The notes beneath the pieces are model-generated. The model was not told where the DNA came from, made no database searches, and was given only the letters and a program-made list of their open reading frames with translations. This document shows positions 25,822-35,399 of a stretch of 64,000 nt of DNA, piece by piece. Location of the stretch: positions 62,001 through 126,000 of the forward strand of contig CAVXFK010000018.1 in assembly GCA_963761005.1 (NCBI GenBank), written 5' to 3'. Positions within the stretch are counted from its first letter, which is position 1. Each line of letters begins with the position of its first letter. The translations under genes and the position numbers were made by a program. Origin of the DNA: DASWJZ01 sp963761005 (GTDB lineage Bacteria > Pseudomonadota > Alphaproteobacteria > Rhizobiales > Afifellaceae).

Positions 25822-27041
25822 TGTCGCGAACGATGCTGATCGGGCTTAGCCGCGGCGCGTTTCCGGTCGTCCTCATCCTACTTGCGCTCGCGGTCGCCGT
25901 GCCGATCCTGCATCTTTGGGTGCCGCCCGGTCATGCCCTGCATGTGCCGACCTACGTGGTGGCACTCTTCGGCAAATACCTGACCTATGCGCTGCTTGCC
26001 GTCGCGCTCAACCTCGTCTGGGGCTATTGCGGCATCCTGAGCCTCGGCCACGGTGCCTTCTTCGCGCTCGGCGGCTACGCCATGGGCATGTATCTCATGC
26101 GCCAGATCGGCACGCGCGGCGTCTACGCCAATCCCATCCTTCCCGACTTCATGGTGTTCCTGAACTGGAAGGAACTGCCGTGGTTCTGGTACGGGTTCGA
26201 CAGCTTCTTCTATGCCGCGCTGATGATCGTTCTGGTGCCCGGCGTGCTCGCCCTCGTCTTCGGCTGGTTCGCCTTCCGCAGCCGTGTAACCGGCGTCTAT
26301 CTCTCCATCATCACCCAGGCGCTCACCTACGCGCTGCTTCTCGCCTTCTTCCGCAACAATTTCGGCTTCGGCGGCAATAACGGGCTGACCGACTTCAAGG
26401 ACATCCTCGGCTTCGACATCCAGTCGGACGCCACGCGCTCGGCGCTTTTCGCCATCACGGCAGTCGCGCTTGCGCTTGGCGTCATCGTCACCGCGGCAAT
26501 CGTGCGCTCGAAGTTCGGCAAGGTGCTGATCGCGGTGCGCGACGCGGAAAGCCGCACGCGCTTCCTCGGCTATCGCGTCGAGCACGTAAAACTCTTCGCG
26601 TTCGTCGTCTCCGCTTGCATGGCGGGAATCGCAGGTGCGCTCTACGTGCCGCAGGTCGGCATCATCAATCCGAGCGAATTCGCGCCCGCCAACTCCATCG
26701 AGGTGGTGATCTGGACCGCTGTCGGCGGGCGCGCGACGCTCGCCGGCCCGATCATCGGCGCCGTGCTCGTCAACCTCGCAAAGAGTTACTTCACCGCGGT
26801 GCTTCCAGCCGCCTGGCTCTTCCTGCTCGGCGGGCTCTTCGTCGCGGTGACGCTGTTCCTGCCGCGCGGCATCCTCGGCTCGATTTCGCAGGGCTTCGGC
26901 ATCGTCGTGGCGCGCCACCGTGCGGTCTTCGGCGAGAAGGGCATGAGCCCGCCGCACGACCCGCCCCCACCGGATCCCGCTCGCGCGCACGCCGCCGAGG
27001 GACCCTCGGCAGCGGATTTCCAACCCGCGGCGGCGGAGTAG
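25821..27041 (+). CDS. urtC: urea ABC transporter permease UrtC
   Basis: This is a 406-residue membrane protein with about ten helices. Family motifs are ALNLVWGYCGILSLGHGAFFALGGYAMGMYLM, FFRNNFGFGGNNGLTDFKDILGF, LGYRVEHVKLFAFVVSACMAGIAGALYVPQVGIINPSEFAPANSIEVVIWTAVGGRATL, and a proline-rich cytoplasmic tail (PPHDPPPPDP). The EAA-type loop around RDAESRTRFLGYR contacts the ATPases. It follows urtB directly (TGATG) and precedes urtD by six bases. Confidence 0.95.
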   Translation: MSRTMLIGLSRGAFPVVLILLALAVAVPILHLWVPPGHALHVPTYVVALFGKYLTYALLAVALNLVWGYCGILSLGHGAFFALGGYAMGMYLMRQIGTRGVYANPILPDFMVFLNWKELPWFWYGFDSFFYAALMIVLVPGVLALVFGWFAFRSRVTGVYLSIITQALTYALLLAFFRNNFGFGGNNGLTDFKDILGFDIQSDATRSALFAITAVALALGVIVTAAIVRSKFGKVLIAVRDAESRTRFLGYRVEHVKLFAFVVSACMAGIAGALYVPQVGIINPSEFAPANSIEVVIWTAVGGRATLAGPIIGAVLVNLAKSYFTAVLPAAWLFLLGGLFVAVTLFLPRGILGSISQGFGIVVARHRAVFGEKGMSPPHDPPPPDPARAHAAEGPSAADFQPAAAE

Positions 27042-27047
27042 ACCCGG

Positions 27048-27803
27048 ATGACCGAAAAGCTCTCCGCCGCCACGCTCCTCTACCTGAACAACGTCAACGT
27101 GTCGTTCGACGGGTTCAAGGCGCTGAACGCGCTGTCGCTCGCGGTCGAGCCCGGCGAGATGCGCGCGATCATCGGGCCGAACGGCGCGGGCAAGACGACG
27201 ATGATGGACGTCGTCACTGGCAAGACCCGTCCCGATTCCGGCGACGTCTTCTTCGAAGGCAGGATCGACCTGACCCGCCACGACGAAGCGGAAATCGCGG
27301 AGCTCGGCATCGGCCGAAAGTTCCAGAAGCCGACGGTCTTCGACTTCCACACGATCTGGAACAACCTCGAGCTGGCGCTGAAGGGCGAGCGCGGCGTCTT
27401 CGCCACACTCTTCCATCGAAGCAGCGCTGAGGAAGCGGCGCGGATCGAGGATATCCTTGAAACGATCCGGCTCGGGCATCTCCGCGACCGCCTCGCCGGG
27501 AGCCTCAGCCACGGGCAGAAGCAGTGGCTGGAGATCGGCATGCTGCTCGCGCAGGACCCGAAGCTGCTGCTCGTCGACGAGCCCGCTGCCGGCATGACCG
27601 ACGAGGAGACGGCGGAGACGGCGAAGCTCCTGAAGCGCATCGCCGAGACGCATACCGTCATCGTCGTTGAGCACGACATGACCTTCGTGCGCGACCTCGA
27701 CGTGAAGGTGACGGTGCTGCACGAGGGCTCGGTGCTCGCCGAAGGCTCACTCGACCACGTCAGCGCCGACCCGCGCGTCATCGAAGTCTATCTGGGACGG
27801 TAG
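27048..27803 (+). CDS. urtD: urea ABC transporter ATP-binding protein UrtD
   Basis: This is a 251-residue ATPase of the LivG type. It has Walker A IIGPNGAGKTTMMDVVTGKTRPD, the UrtD/LivG phrase GIGRKFQKPTVFDFHTIWNNLELAL, signature SLSHGQKQWLEIGMLL, Walker B LLLVDEPAAGMTDEE and H-loop VIVVEHDMTFVRDL. The LSHGQKQWLEIGM signature and GMTDEET are specific to UrtD. It pairs with UrtE. A palindromic repeat has entered the gap between urtD and urtE, stretching a junction that is normally only a few bases. Confidence 0.95.
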   Translation: MTEKLSAATLLYLNNVNVSFDGFKALNALSLAVEPGEMRAIIGPNGAGKTTMMDVVTGKTRPDSGDVFFEGRIDLTRHDEAEIAELGIGRKFQKPTVFDFHTIWNNLELALKGERGVFATLFHRSSAEEAARIEDILETIRLGHLRDRLAGSLSHGQKQWLEIGMLLAQDPKLLLVDEPAAGMTDEETAETAKLLKRIAETHTVIVVEHDMTFVRDLDVKVTVLHEGSVLAEGSLDHVSADPRVIEVYLGR

Positions 27804-27841
27804 AAATGAGCACGAGTTCCATCCGGCGCGACTTCTACGGC

Positions 27842-27941
27842 GTCATCCTCGGGCGGAGCGCAGCGGAGACCCGAGGACCCAGTGAGCTCAAGACCGGCGA
27901 CTCCTGGGTCCTCGGCTCTCACTCCGTTCGGCCGAGGATGA
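27842..27941. repeat. palindromic intergenic element (MITE/REP-like) inside the urt operon
   Basis: Two imperfect inverted arms of about 40 bases (27842-27882 and 27903-27941) flank a 20-base centre. Each arm carries the inner dyad CCTCGG/CCGAGG, so the single strand can fold into a long hairpin with side arms. The sequence style (GTCATCCTCGG at both outer ends in inverted orientation) is that of short non-coding repeats scattered between genes in Rhizobiales genomes. It carries no gene, no transposase and no evident target-site duplication that I could define. Confidence 0.8.
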
Positions 27942-27969
27942 CATCGGAGACGAGAATGGACAACCTGTC

Positions 27970-28662
27970 ATGCTGAGCGTCGAGAACCTCGATCTTCACT
28001 ACGGCGCGGCGCAGGCGCTGCGCGGCGTCAACATCTCGGCCGAAGCCGGCAAGGTGACCTGCGTGCTTGGGCGGAACGGCGTCGGCAAGTCGAGCCTGAT
28101 GCGCGCAATCGTCGGCCACGAGCCGGCGTCGGGCGGCCGTATCGTCTTCAACGGCGCGCCGCTGACCGGCTCGCCTTACTCGCGCGCCCGCGCCGGCATC
28201 GGCTACGTGCCGCAGGGCCGCGAGATTTTTCCGCTCCTCACGGTCCGCGAGAACCTCGAGACCGGCTACGCACCGCTCAAGCGCGGAGATCGCAACATCC
28301 CCAACGTCGTGTTTGAGCTCTTCCCGGTTCTAAAGTCGATGCTCGGGCGGCGGGGCGGCGACCTCTCCGGCGGCCAGCAGCAGCAACTCGCCATCGGCCG
28401 CGCGCTCGTCACGCGCCCGAAGCTTCTCGTCCTCGACGAGCCGACCGAAGGCATCCAGCCCTCGATCATCAAGGACATCGGCCGCGCCATCGTCTACCTG
28501 AAGGAGCAGGCCGGCCTCGCCATCGTGCTGGTCGAGCAATACCTGGATTTCGCGCGAGAGCTTGCCGACCGTGTCGCGATCATGGATCGTGGCGAGGTCG
28601 TGTTCTCGGGGACCGCCACCGATCTCGATGACTCCGCCGTTCGCCGCCACCTCACCGTCTGA
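27970..28662 (+). CDS. urtE: urea ABC transporter ATP-binding protein UrtE
   Basis: This is a 230-residue ATPase of the LivF type: Walker A VLGRNGVGKSSLMRAIVGHEPASGG, GIGYVPQGREIFPLLTVRENLETGY, signature DLSGGQQQQLAIGRAL, Walker B LLVLDEPTEGIQPSIIKDIG and H-loop AIVLVEQYLDFARELADR. The GRNGVGKSSLMRA and EGIQPSIIKDI strings are typical UrtE. Its last 35 bases overlap the start of ureD, coupling urea uptake to urease assembly on one transcript. Confidence 0.95.
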   Translation: MLSVENLDLHYGAAQALRGVNISAEAGKVTCVLGRNGVGKSSLMRAIVGHEPASGGRIVFNGAPLTGSPYSRARAGIGYVPQGREIFPLLTVRENLETGYAPLKRGDRNIPNVVFELFPVLKSMLGRRGGDLSGGQQQQLAIGRALVTRPKLLVLDEPTEGIQPSIIKDIGRAIVYLKEQAGLAIVLVEQYLDFARELADRVAIMDRGEVVFSGTATDLDDSAVRRHLTV

Positions 28663-29482
28663 GCCGCTTCCGGCGGCGCTTCCGCGATTCGAGCGGACGG
28701 AAGGCGCGGCGCGAATCGCCTTCAAGCGGAGCAACGGCGCGACCCGCTTAGACCGGCTGCATCAGTCGGGCGCTGCGAAGGTGCGGATTCCGCACCGTCC
28801 GGCCGAGCTTCCGCCCGAGGCCGTGCTGATCAACACGGCGGGCGGGCTGACCGGCGGCGACAGGATGTCCGCCGAAGTCCGCCTCGAGCCAGGCTGCTGC
28901 GCGGTCGCCACCACGCAGGCCTGCGAGAAGATCTACCGCGCCGCGTCGGGCGCTGCCGAAATCCGCGCGACGCTGACCCTCGGCGCAGGCGCCCGCCTCG
29001 ACTGGCTGCCGCACGAGACGATTCTTTTCAACGGCGCGCGGCTTTCCCGGCGGCTCGACGCCGATCTCGCGCCGGGCGCGGAGCTTCTCGCGGTCGAGGC
29101 GGTGATCTTCGGCCGTGCTGCGCACGGCGAAGAGGTCCATGCCGGCCTTTTCGCCGATCGCTGGCGCATCCGGCGTGAGGGCCGCCTCGTCTTTGCCGAC
29201 GACCTCTGCTTCGATTGGACGGATGCTGAAATATTGAGCAGGCCTGCCGTTCTTGCATGCAATGGCGCCATGGCAACGGTTCTCCTCGTGGCCGAAGCGC
29301 CCGAGCGATACCTGTCCACGGCGCGCGAGATCGTGGGCGAAGCCGGCGGCGTCAGCGCCTTCAACGGCAAGCTTCTCGCCCGCCTCGTCGCCGCGAACGG
29401 CTTTGCGCTTCGGCAGACGCTCATCCCCCTCCTCGCGGCGCTCCGCGACGGCGCCCCTCTTCCGAAACTCTGGCGGATCTGA
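28628..29482 (+). CDS. ureD: urease accessory protein UreD
   Basis: This is a 284-residue protein that, with UreF and UreG, loads nickel into urease. Motifs are LPRFERTEGAARIAFKRSNGATRLDRLHQSGAAKVRIPH, AVLINTAGGLTGGDRMSAEV, ATTQACEKIYRAASGAAEI, DWLPHETILFNGARLSRRLDADL and GRAAHGEEVHAGLFADRWRIRR. The ATG at 28628 lies inside the end of urtE. A longer frame opens at 28562 but would read the urtE gene in a shifted frame for no gain. Length and motifs are standard for alphaproteobacterial UreD. Confidence 0.93.
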   Translation: MTPPFAATSPSEPLPAALPRFERTEGAARIAFKRSNGATRLDRLHQSGAAKVRIPHRPAELPPEAVLINTAGGLTGGDRMSAEVRLEPGCCAVATTQACEKIYRAASGAAEIRATLTLGAGARLDWLPHETILFNGARLSRRLDADLAPGAELLAVEAVIFGRAAHGEEVHAGLFADRWRIRREGRLVFADDLCFDWTDAEILSRPAVLACNGAMATVLLVAEAPERYLSTAREIVGEAGGVSAFNGKLLARLVAANGFALRQTLIPLLAALRDGAPLPKLWRI

Positions 29483-29485
29483 CCC

Positions 29486-29788
29486 ATGAATTTGACGCCG
29501 CGTGAAAAGGACAAGCTGCTGGTGGCGATGGCTGCCATTGTGGCCCGCAAGCGGCTCGAGCGCGGCGTGAAGCTGAACTACCCTGAGGCGATCGCGCTCA
29601 TCACCGACTTCGTCGTCGAAGGCGCGCGCGACGGGCGGACCGTCGCGGAGATGATGGAGGCCGGCGCGCATGTCGTCTCCCGCGCGCAGGTGATGGAGGG
29701 TGTCGCGGAGATGATCCACGACGTGCAGGTCGAGGCGACGTTTCCCGACGGCACGAAGCTCGTCACCGTGCACGAGCCGATCAGGTAG
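29486..29788 (+). CDS. ureA: urease gamma subunit
   Basis: This is a 100-residue protein matching UreA end to end: MNLTPREKDKLLVAMAAIVARKRLERG, KLNYPEAIALITDFVVEGARDGR, VAEMMEAGAHVVSRAQVMEGVAEMIHDVQVEATFPDGTKLVTVHEPI. It is part of the (alpha-beta-gamma)3 urease core. It starts three bases after the ureD stop, and a small membrane-protein gene separates it from ureB. Confidence 0.97.
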   Translation: MNLTPREKDKLLVAMAAIVARKRLERGVKLNYPEAIALITDFVVEGARDGRTVAEMMEAGAHVVSRAQVMEGVAEMIHDVQVEATFPDGTKLVTVHEPIR

Positions 29789-29794
29789 CGGCCG

Positions 29795-29914
29795 ATGCCC
29801 GAGTTCCACGCGCCGCTCCCGTTCAGCCCGTTCGACCTCGCCGCGATCGGCTACGTCCTCGTTTTCGTGCTTCTCGTCCTCGGCATCCGCAAGCTTTGGA
29901 GCGCCCTCAGATGA
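29795..29914 (+). CDS. 39-residue single-span membrane protein between ureA and ureB
   Basis: A short open frame with an ATG six bases after the ureA stop reads MPEFHAPLPFSPFDLAAIGY, then the hydrophobic run VLVFVLLVLGI and a basic tail RKLWSALR. It ends in an ATGA overlap with ureB, which argues for translation coupling. The layout (polar N-terminus, one helix of about 18 residues, positive C-terminus) suggests a small inner-membrane protein. I do not recognise a named family. It could be a membrane tether or a translational coupler for ureB. Confidence 0.6.
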   Translation: MPEFHAPLPFSPFDLAAIGYVLVFVLLVLGIRKLWSALR

Positions 29915-30216
29915 TCCCCGGAGAAGTCTTCCCCGCGGCGGGAGAGATCGAGCTCAATGCCGGCGCGCCGACGGTGACGCTGACGATCGCCAATACCGGC
30001 GACCGGCCGGTGCAGGTCGGCTCGCACTACCACTTCTTCGAGACGAACAGTGCGCTCTCCTTCGACCGCGCCAAGGCGCGCGGCATGCGCCTCGACATAG
30101 CGGCCGGCACCGCGGTGCGCTTCGAGCCGGGGCAGACGCGCGAGGTGACGCTCGTGCCTTACCGGGGCGCGCGCAAGGTGTTCGGGTTCAATCAAAAGAT
30201 CATGGGCGCACTTTGA
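29911..30216 (+). CDS. ureB: urease beta subunit
   Basis: This is a 101-residue UreB: MIPGEVFPAAGEIELNAG, VTLTIANTGDRPVQVGSHYHFFETNSALSFDRAKARGMRLDI, AGTAVRFEPGQTREVTLVPYRGARKVFGFNQKIMG. All conserved family strings are present. It begins with ATGA overlapping the 39-residue gene. A GFA-family gene is placed between it and ureC, which is unusual because ureB and ureC are commonly adjacent. Confidence 0.97.
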   Translation: MIPGEVFPAAGEIELNAGAPTVTLTIANTGDRPVQVGSHYHFFETNSALSFDRAKARGMRLDIAAGTAVRFEPGQTREVTLVPYRGARKVFGFNQKIMGAL

Positions 30217-30244
30217 AGAAGCGCCCGGAACGGGGAGACGCGCA

Positions 30245-30604
30245 ATGGCGGCGCAGACATATCAGGGCGGATGCCAATGCGGCGCCGTTCGCTACCAGGT
30301 TACCGCCGACCTCGACCACACGGTCACCTGCAATTGTTCGCGCTGCGGCCGGCTCGGCACCGTTATGGCTTTCACAACGATGGACAAGTTCAAGCTGCTG
30401 TCGGGCGAAGGCGCGATGACCGAGTACATGTTCAATCATCACGTCATCCATCATCTCTTCTGCTCGACCTGCGGCATCCAGAGCTATTCCCACGGGCAGC
30501 GGCCCGATGGCGTTGAGACGGTCGCGATCAACTGCCGTTGCCTCGACGATGTCGATGTCGACACCCTGCCGCCATCACAGAAGTTCGACGGCAAGAGCAA
30601 ATAA
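30245..30604 (+). CDS. GFA (CENP-V) family zinc-binding protein inside the urease operon
   Basis: This is a 119-residue protein with the GFA zinc ligands GGCQCGAVRY, CNCSRCGRLG and FCSTCGIQSYSHGQRPDG. The best-known member adds formaldehyde to glutathione, but most members have no proven activity. It sits between ureB and ureC with 28 and 17 base gaps, and so is probably co-transcribed. Nothing about urease needs it, so it may be a later insertion or a metal-handling helper. A second GFA gene occurs at 45.6 kb in another operon. Confidence 0.87.
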   Translation: MAAQTYQGGCQCGAVRYQVTADLDHTVTCNCSRCGRLGTVMAFTTMDKFKLLSGEGAMTEYMFNHHVIHHLFCSTCGIQSYSHGQRPDGVETVAINCRCLDDVDVDTLPPSQKFDGKSK

Positions 30605-30621
30605 ACTTCGGAGTTCGCGAC

Positions 30622-32337
<1,716 letters not shown>

Positions 32338-32365
32338 TAGCGGTGCATCGGTTTGGAGAAATAAT

Positions 32366-32908
32366 GTGCGCGCGCGTCGCGTCGCGTTCTGGGCGCTCTT
32401 CGCGGTCACGACCGCGATCTATCTCGTGATGATCTTATGGTCGCTCCCGACGATATCGGAAGCGGCGGGCGGCGCGATGCCGTTCGACATGCGCCCCTCC
32501 GGCTACAGCTTCGACGAGGCGAAGGCGTTCCTCGGCGCGCTCAGCCCGGAGGGCAGCGCTTTCTATCTGAACGTCCAGCATCGCCTCGACGCCGCTTATC
32601 CGGCACTGCTCGCAGCCACCTTGTTCTTTGCGATCCGCGCGCTCGCGCCCGGCGTCAGCCCTTTGCCGACCCTCCTTGCGCTCGTCGCGCTGCCCGGCGC
32701 CGTCTTCGATTATCTCGAGAACAGTTCGGTCACAGCGATGCTGAACGCCGGTGCCTCCGGCTTGACGCCGGAGCTTGCAGCGCGCGCGAGCCTGTGGACG
32801 CTTCTGAAATCCGTCTTCACGACGATCGCGATGCTGATGCTCCTCGCCTTTGCCGGAGCGGCATTGTGGCGGCGGCTTTTCGCCGGCCGAAGGGCAGCCT
32901 CGACATGA
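32366..32908 (+). CDS. four-helix membrane protein of unknown function in the urease operon
   Basis: This is a 180-residue protein with about four hydrophobic helices: VAFWALFAVTTAIYLVMILW, LLAATLFFAIRAL, LPTLLALVALPGAVFDYLENSSVTAML and FTTIAMLMLLAFAGAALWRR. A soluble loop after helix 1 holds MRPSGYSFDEAKAFLGAL. The start is GTG with GGAGAAATAAT upstream, and the stop overlaps ureE by four bases. The motif PGAVFDYLEN followed by helices is shared by small uncharacterised membrane proteins in Rhizobiales. Link to urease is by position only; nickel or urea handling are guesses. Confidence 0.75.
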   Translation: MRARRVAFWALFAVTTAIYLVMILWSLPTISEAAGGAMPFDMRPSGYSFDEAKAFLGALSPEGSAFYLNVQHRLDAAYPALLAATLFFAIRALAPGVSPLPTLLALVALPGAVFDYLENSSVTAMLNAGASGLTPELAARASLWTLLKSVFTTIAMLMLLAFAGAALWRRLFAGRRAAST

Positions 32909-33393
32909 TCCGCGCCACCAAGGTGATCCGCGCCGGGCATTGGAGCGGCGCTTCGGCCGACGCCGTGCTGCTGCCCTATGACGACCGCCATCGCCGCCGG
33001 CTCGCGATGAAAGGCGAACGGGGACAGGAGTTCCTGCTCGATCTTCCCGAAGCGACGGCGCTTCGCCATGGCGACGTGCTGATGCTTGAAGACGGGCGCA
33101 TGGTTGAGGTTCGCGCCAGGCCAGAGCCGCTGCTTGTCGTCACCGCGAAGGACGCCCATCACCTCGCCCGCCTCGCCTGGCATCTCGGCAACCGCCACGT
33201 GCCTGCCGCGATTGAGGCGGGGAGGATCTTGATCCGCCCCGATCACGTGCTCGCCGAGATGCTCGTCGGGCTTGGTGCGGAGGTCGCGGCGATCGAAGCA
33301 CCCTTCGATCCGGAGGGTGGCGCCTACGCGCATGGCGGACATGATCCTGGAAGCGGTCATGGCCACAGCGGGCATGGGCACGAGCATGACTGA
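32905..33393 (+). CDS. ureE: urease accessory protein UreE, nickel metallochaperone
   Basis: This is a 162-residue protein delivering nickel to the UreDFG complex. It has the N-terminal peptide-binding domain, LLVVTAKDAHHLARLAWHLGNRHVPAAIEAGRILIRPDHVLAEMLVGLGAEV with the conserved GNRH nickel-site His, and a His-rich C-terminus (HGGHDPGSGHGHSGHGHEHD). The His-rich tail typically stores extra nickel. It starts by ATGA overlap with the membrane-protein gene and overlaps ureF by eight bases. Confidence 0.94.
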   Translation: MIRATKVIRAGHWSGASADAVLLPYDDRHRRRLAMKGERGQEFLLDLPEATALRHGDVLMLEDGRMVEVRARPEPLLVVTAKDAHHLARLAWHLGNRHVPAAIEAGRILIRPDHVLAEMLVGLGAEVAAIEAPFDPEGGAYAHGGHDPGSGHGHSGHGHEHD

Positions 33394-34090
33394 CCGCCAC
33401 CCGGCGCCGAAGGAGGCGCTTGCCGCGCCGGAGCTCTTGAAGCTCCTGACGTTCCTGTCGCCCGCCTTTCCGGTCGGCGCATTCTCCTATTCGCACGGCC
33501 TCGAATTCCTGATCGACCGCGGCGACGTTCGCAGTGCCGAGACGCTCGCCCCATGGCTTGAGGACCTCCTGGAGCGCGGCAGTCTATGGAACGATTCTGT
33601 GCTCTTCGCCGCGGCGCATCGCGCGGCGCGGCTTGGCGTGAGCGCCGAGCTTCTCGATGTTGCTGAGCTTGCGGAGGCGCTCGCCGGCTCGCGCGAGCGG
33701 CATCTCGAGACGATGGCGCAGGGCCGCGCCTTCCTCGACGCCGTCGCCGCGGCTTGGCCGTCCGCGATCCTGAAGTCTCTCTCCAAAGACGGCGCGCCCT
33801 ACCCCGTCGCCGTCGGCGCCGTTGCCGCCGCGCATGACATTGGGCTCCAAGCCGCCCTCCCCGCTTATCTTAATGCCTTCGTCGCCAACCTCGTCTCCGT
33901 CGGCGTACGGCTCGTGCCGCTCGGTCAGAGCGCGGGGCTGCAGGTGCTTGCATCGTTGCATGCGCTCATCGCGGATACCGCGCGACGTGCGGAAGATTCC
34001 ACGCTCGACCACCTCGGTTCGGCCACGGTTCTTGCAGACATCGCATCGATGCGCCACGAGACGCAGTATTCACGGGTATTCCGCACGTGA
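33386..34090 (+). CDS. ureF: urease accessory protein UreF
   Basis: This is a 234-residue helical protein: LLKLLTFLSPAFPVGAFSYSHGLEFLIDRGDV is the UreF signature, followed by RERHLETMAQGRAFLDAVAAAWP and LVSVGVRLVPLGQSAGLQVLASL. It bridges UreD and the GTPase UreG during nickel insertion. The ATG at 33386 lies in the end of ureE, and the stop overlaps the ureG GTG by four bases. The C-terminal segment SRVFRT is typical. Confidence 0.93.
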   Translation: MTDRHPAPKEALAAPELLKLLTFLSPAFPVGAFSYSHGLEFLIDRGDVRSAETLAPWLEDLLERGSLWNDSVLFAAAHRAARLGVSAELLDVAELAEALAGSRERHLETMAQGRAFLDAVAAAWPSAILKSLSKDGAPYPVAVGAVAAAHDIGLQAALPAYLNAFVANLVSVGVRLVPLGQSAGLQVLASLHALIADTARRAEDSTLDHLGSATVLADIASMRHETQYSRVFRT

Positions 34091-34713
34091 GCGCGAACGG
34101 GTCGCCCAACGGGCCCTTGCGCGTCGGCATCGGCGGCCCGGTCGGTGCCGGCAAGACGACGCTCACCGAAATGCTCTGCAAGGCGATGCGCGAGCGTTAT
34201 TCCGTCGCCGTCGTCACCAACGACATCTACACCAAGGAAGATGCGCTGATCCTGAACCGCGTCCAGGCGCTTCCCGAAGAGCGCATCCTCGGCGTCGAGA
34301 CCGGCGGCTGTCCGCACACCGCGATCCGCGAGGACGCCTCGATCAATCTTCAGGCGATCGCCGAGATGCGCGCGCGCTTTCCCGACCTCGACATCGTCTT
34401 CATCGAATCGGGCGGCGACAATCTCGCCGCCACCTTCTCGCCGGAGCTCGCCGACCTCACCATCTATGTCATCGATGTTGCCGCCGGCGAAAAAGTGCCG
34501 CGCAAAGGCGGCCCCGGCATCACCCGCTCCGACCTTCTCATCGTCAACAAGATCGATCTCGCGCCGCATGTCGGCGCCGACCTCGACGTGATGGAAGCCG
34601 ACACGAAGCGCATGCGCGGCGAGCGTCCCTATGTCTTCGCCGACATGCGCCGACGCCTCGGCCTTGACCGCATCGTCAGCTTCATCGAGGAAGCCGGCGG
34701 GCTCTCGCACTGA
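34087..34713 (+). CDS. ureG: urease accessory GTPase UreG
   Basis: This is a 208-residue SIMIBI-class GTPase with P-loop GIGGPVGAGKTTLTEMLC, TNDIYTKEDALIL, GVETGGCPHTAIREDASINLQAI, FIESGGDNLAATFSPELADLTIYVIDVAAGEKVPRKGGPGITRSDLLIVNKIDL. The Cys-Pro-His motif binds nickel. GTP hydrolysis powers transfer of nickel to the apo-urease. It is the last gene of the urease operon; a convergent small gene ends 21 bases later. Confidence 0.96.
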   Translation: MSANGSPNGPLRVGIGGPVGAGKTTLTEMLCKAMRERYSVAVVTNDIYTKEDALILNRVQALPEERILGVETGGCPHTAIREDASINLQAIAEMRARFPDLDIVFIESGGDNLAATFSPELADLTIYVIDVAAGEKVPRKGGPGITRSDLLIVNKIDLAPHVGADLDVMEADTKRMRGERPYVFADMRRRLGLDRIVSFIEEAGGLSH

Positions 34714-34734
34714 GCGCCCGCCGCCGACGCATGG

Positions 34735-35061
34735 TCAGTGCCACCACTCCGGTATGCCGGGGCACGTGATGATGTCCTTGTTCATCCGCGTGTCCTTCGC
34801 CTCGATATGCCAGCAGCCTTCGTGTTTACCGAGATAGCTCCTTGCCACCGGCCCTCTCATGGTGAAGGTGGACACGATCGTATAGATGCGGTTTCCGCGG
34901 GTCTGATCCTGGCTGCAGCTCACGCGGACGCCGTTGCCAAGCTCGTGCCCAGCGCACGCGAAGGTGCCCCCGAGAATCCATATCTGCTCATTGGCAGCAG
35001 AAGCCGTGGCCGTCATCGCGCCGACCATGACCATGCCGAGCACGAGCTGCCTTCGCACCAT
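34735..35061 (-). CDS. small secreted four-cysteine protein of unknown function
   Basis: This is a 108-residue protein with a signal peptide (MVRRQLVLGMVMVGAMTATASAANEQ) and a mature domain of about 85 residues with cysteines in FACAG, RVSCSQ, EGCWH and ITCPG, probably two disulfides in the periplasm. GGGAGGG lies six bases upstream of the ATG at 35061, which decides the start although the frame opens earlier. It stands alone between the urease operon and the sugar importer, on the opposite strand to both. No family was recognised. Confidence 0.7.
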   Translation of the reverse strand: MVRRQLVLGMVMVGAMTATASAANEQIWILGGTFACAGHELGNGVRVSCSQDQTRGNRIYTIVSTFTMRGPVARSYLGKHEGCWHIEAKDTRMNKDIITCPGIPEWWH

Positions 35062-35399
35062 GCTTTGCCCTCCCTCAGCGATCTGCAAAGCTGATAGTAT
35101 TTCTTTCACCCAGTCAACTTATGCGAGCGCTCTTTCTGATTGAGGGGAGGCTCGGATAAGCCGCTGCCTTTGGCGCGGATTTTTCCCTCACTGAACATTC
35201 CTCCAACGGCGCAGGATACAGAAAGCGGGCTGCTTCTGCTGCGTTGCAGCACGAATTTCCGCTTGCCGAGTTCAGTAAAATCGCCTCTACTAAACAAAAC
35301 AACTAAACATCGGCTCGTCGAGTCGAGAATGGGATGGTCGCTTCTGCGGCCGGAGGCATGCGGGCCGGGTGGCCGCATGGAAACGCTAGGAGGGTTATC
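35062..35399. promoter_or_regulatory. control region before the polyol/triose importer operon
   Basis: This 338-base gap is more AT-rich than its surroundings. It holds a dyad TGCTGC-GTT-GCAGCA (35237-35251) and a perfect direct repeat ACTAAACA at 35289-35296 and 35302-35309, starts 13 bases apart, in a run TAAACAAAACAACTAAACA. Such spaced direct repeats suit DeoR- or SorC-type sugar regulators, but no such regulator gene is nearby. AGGAGG at 35388-35393 is the ribosome-binding site of the next gene. No gene was seen in the gap. Confidence 0.5.
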
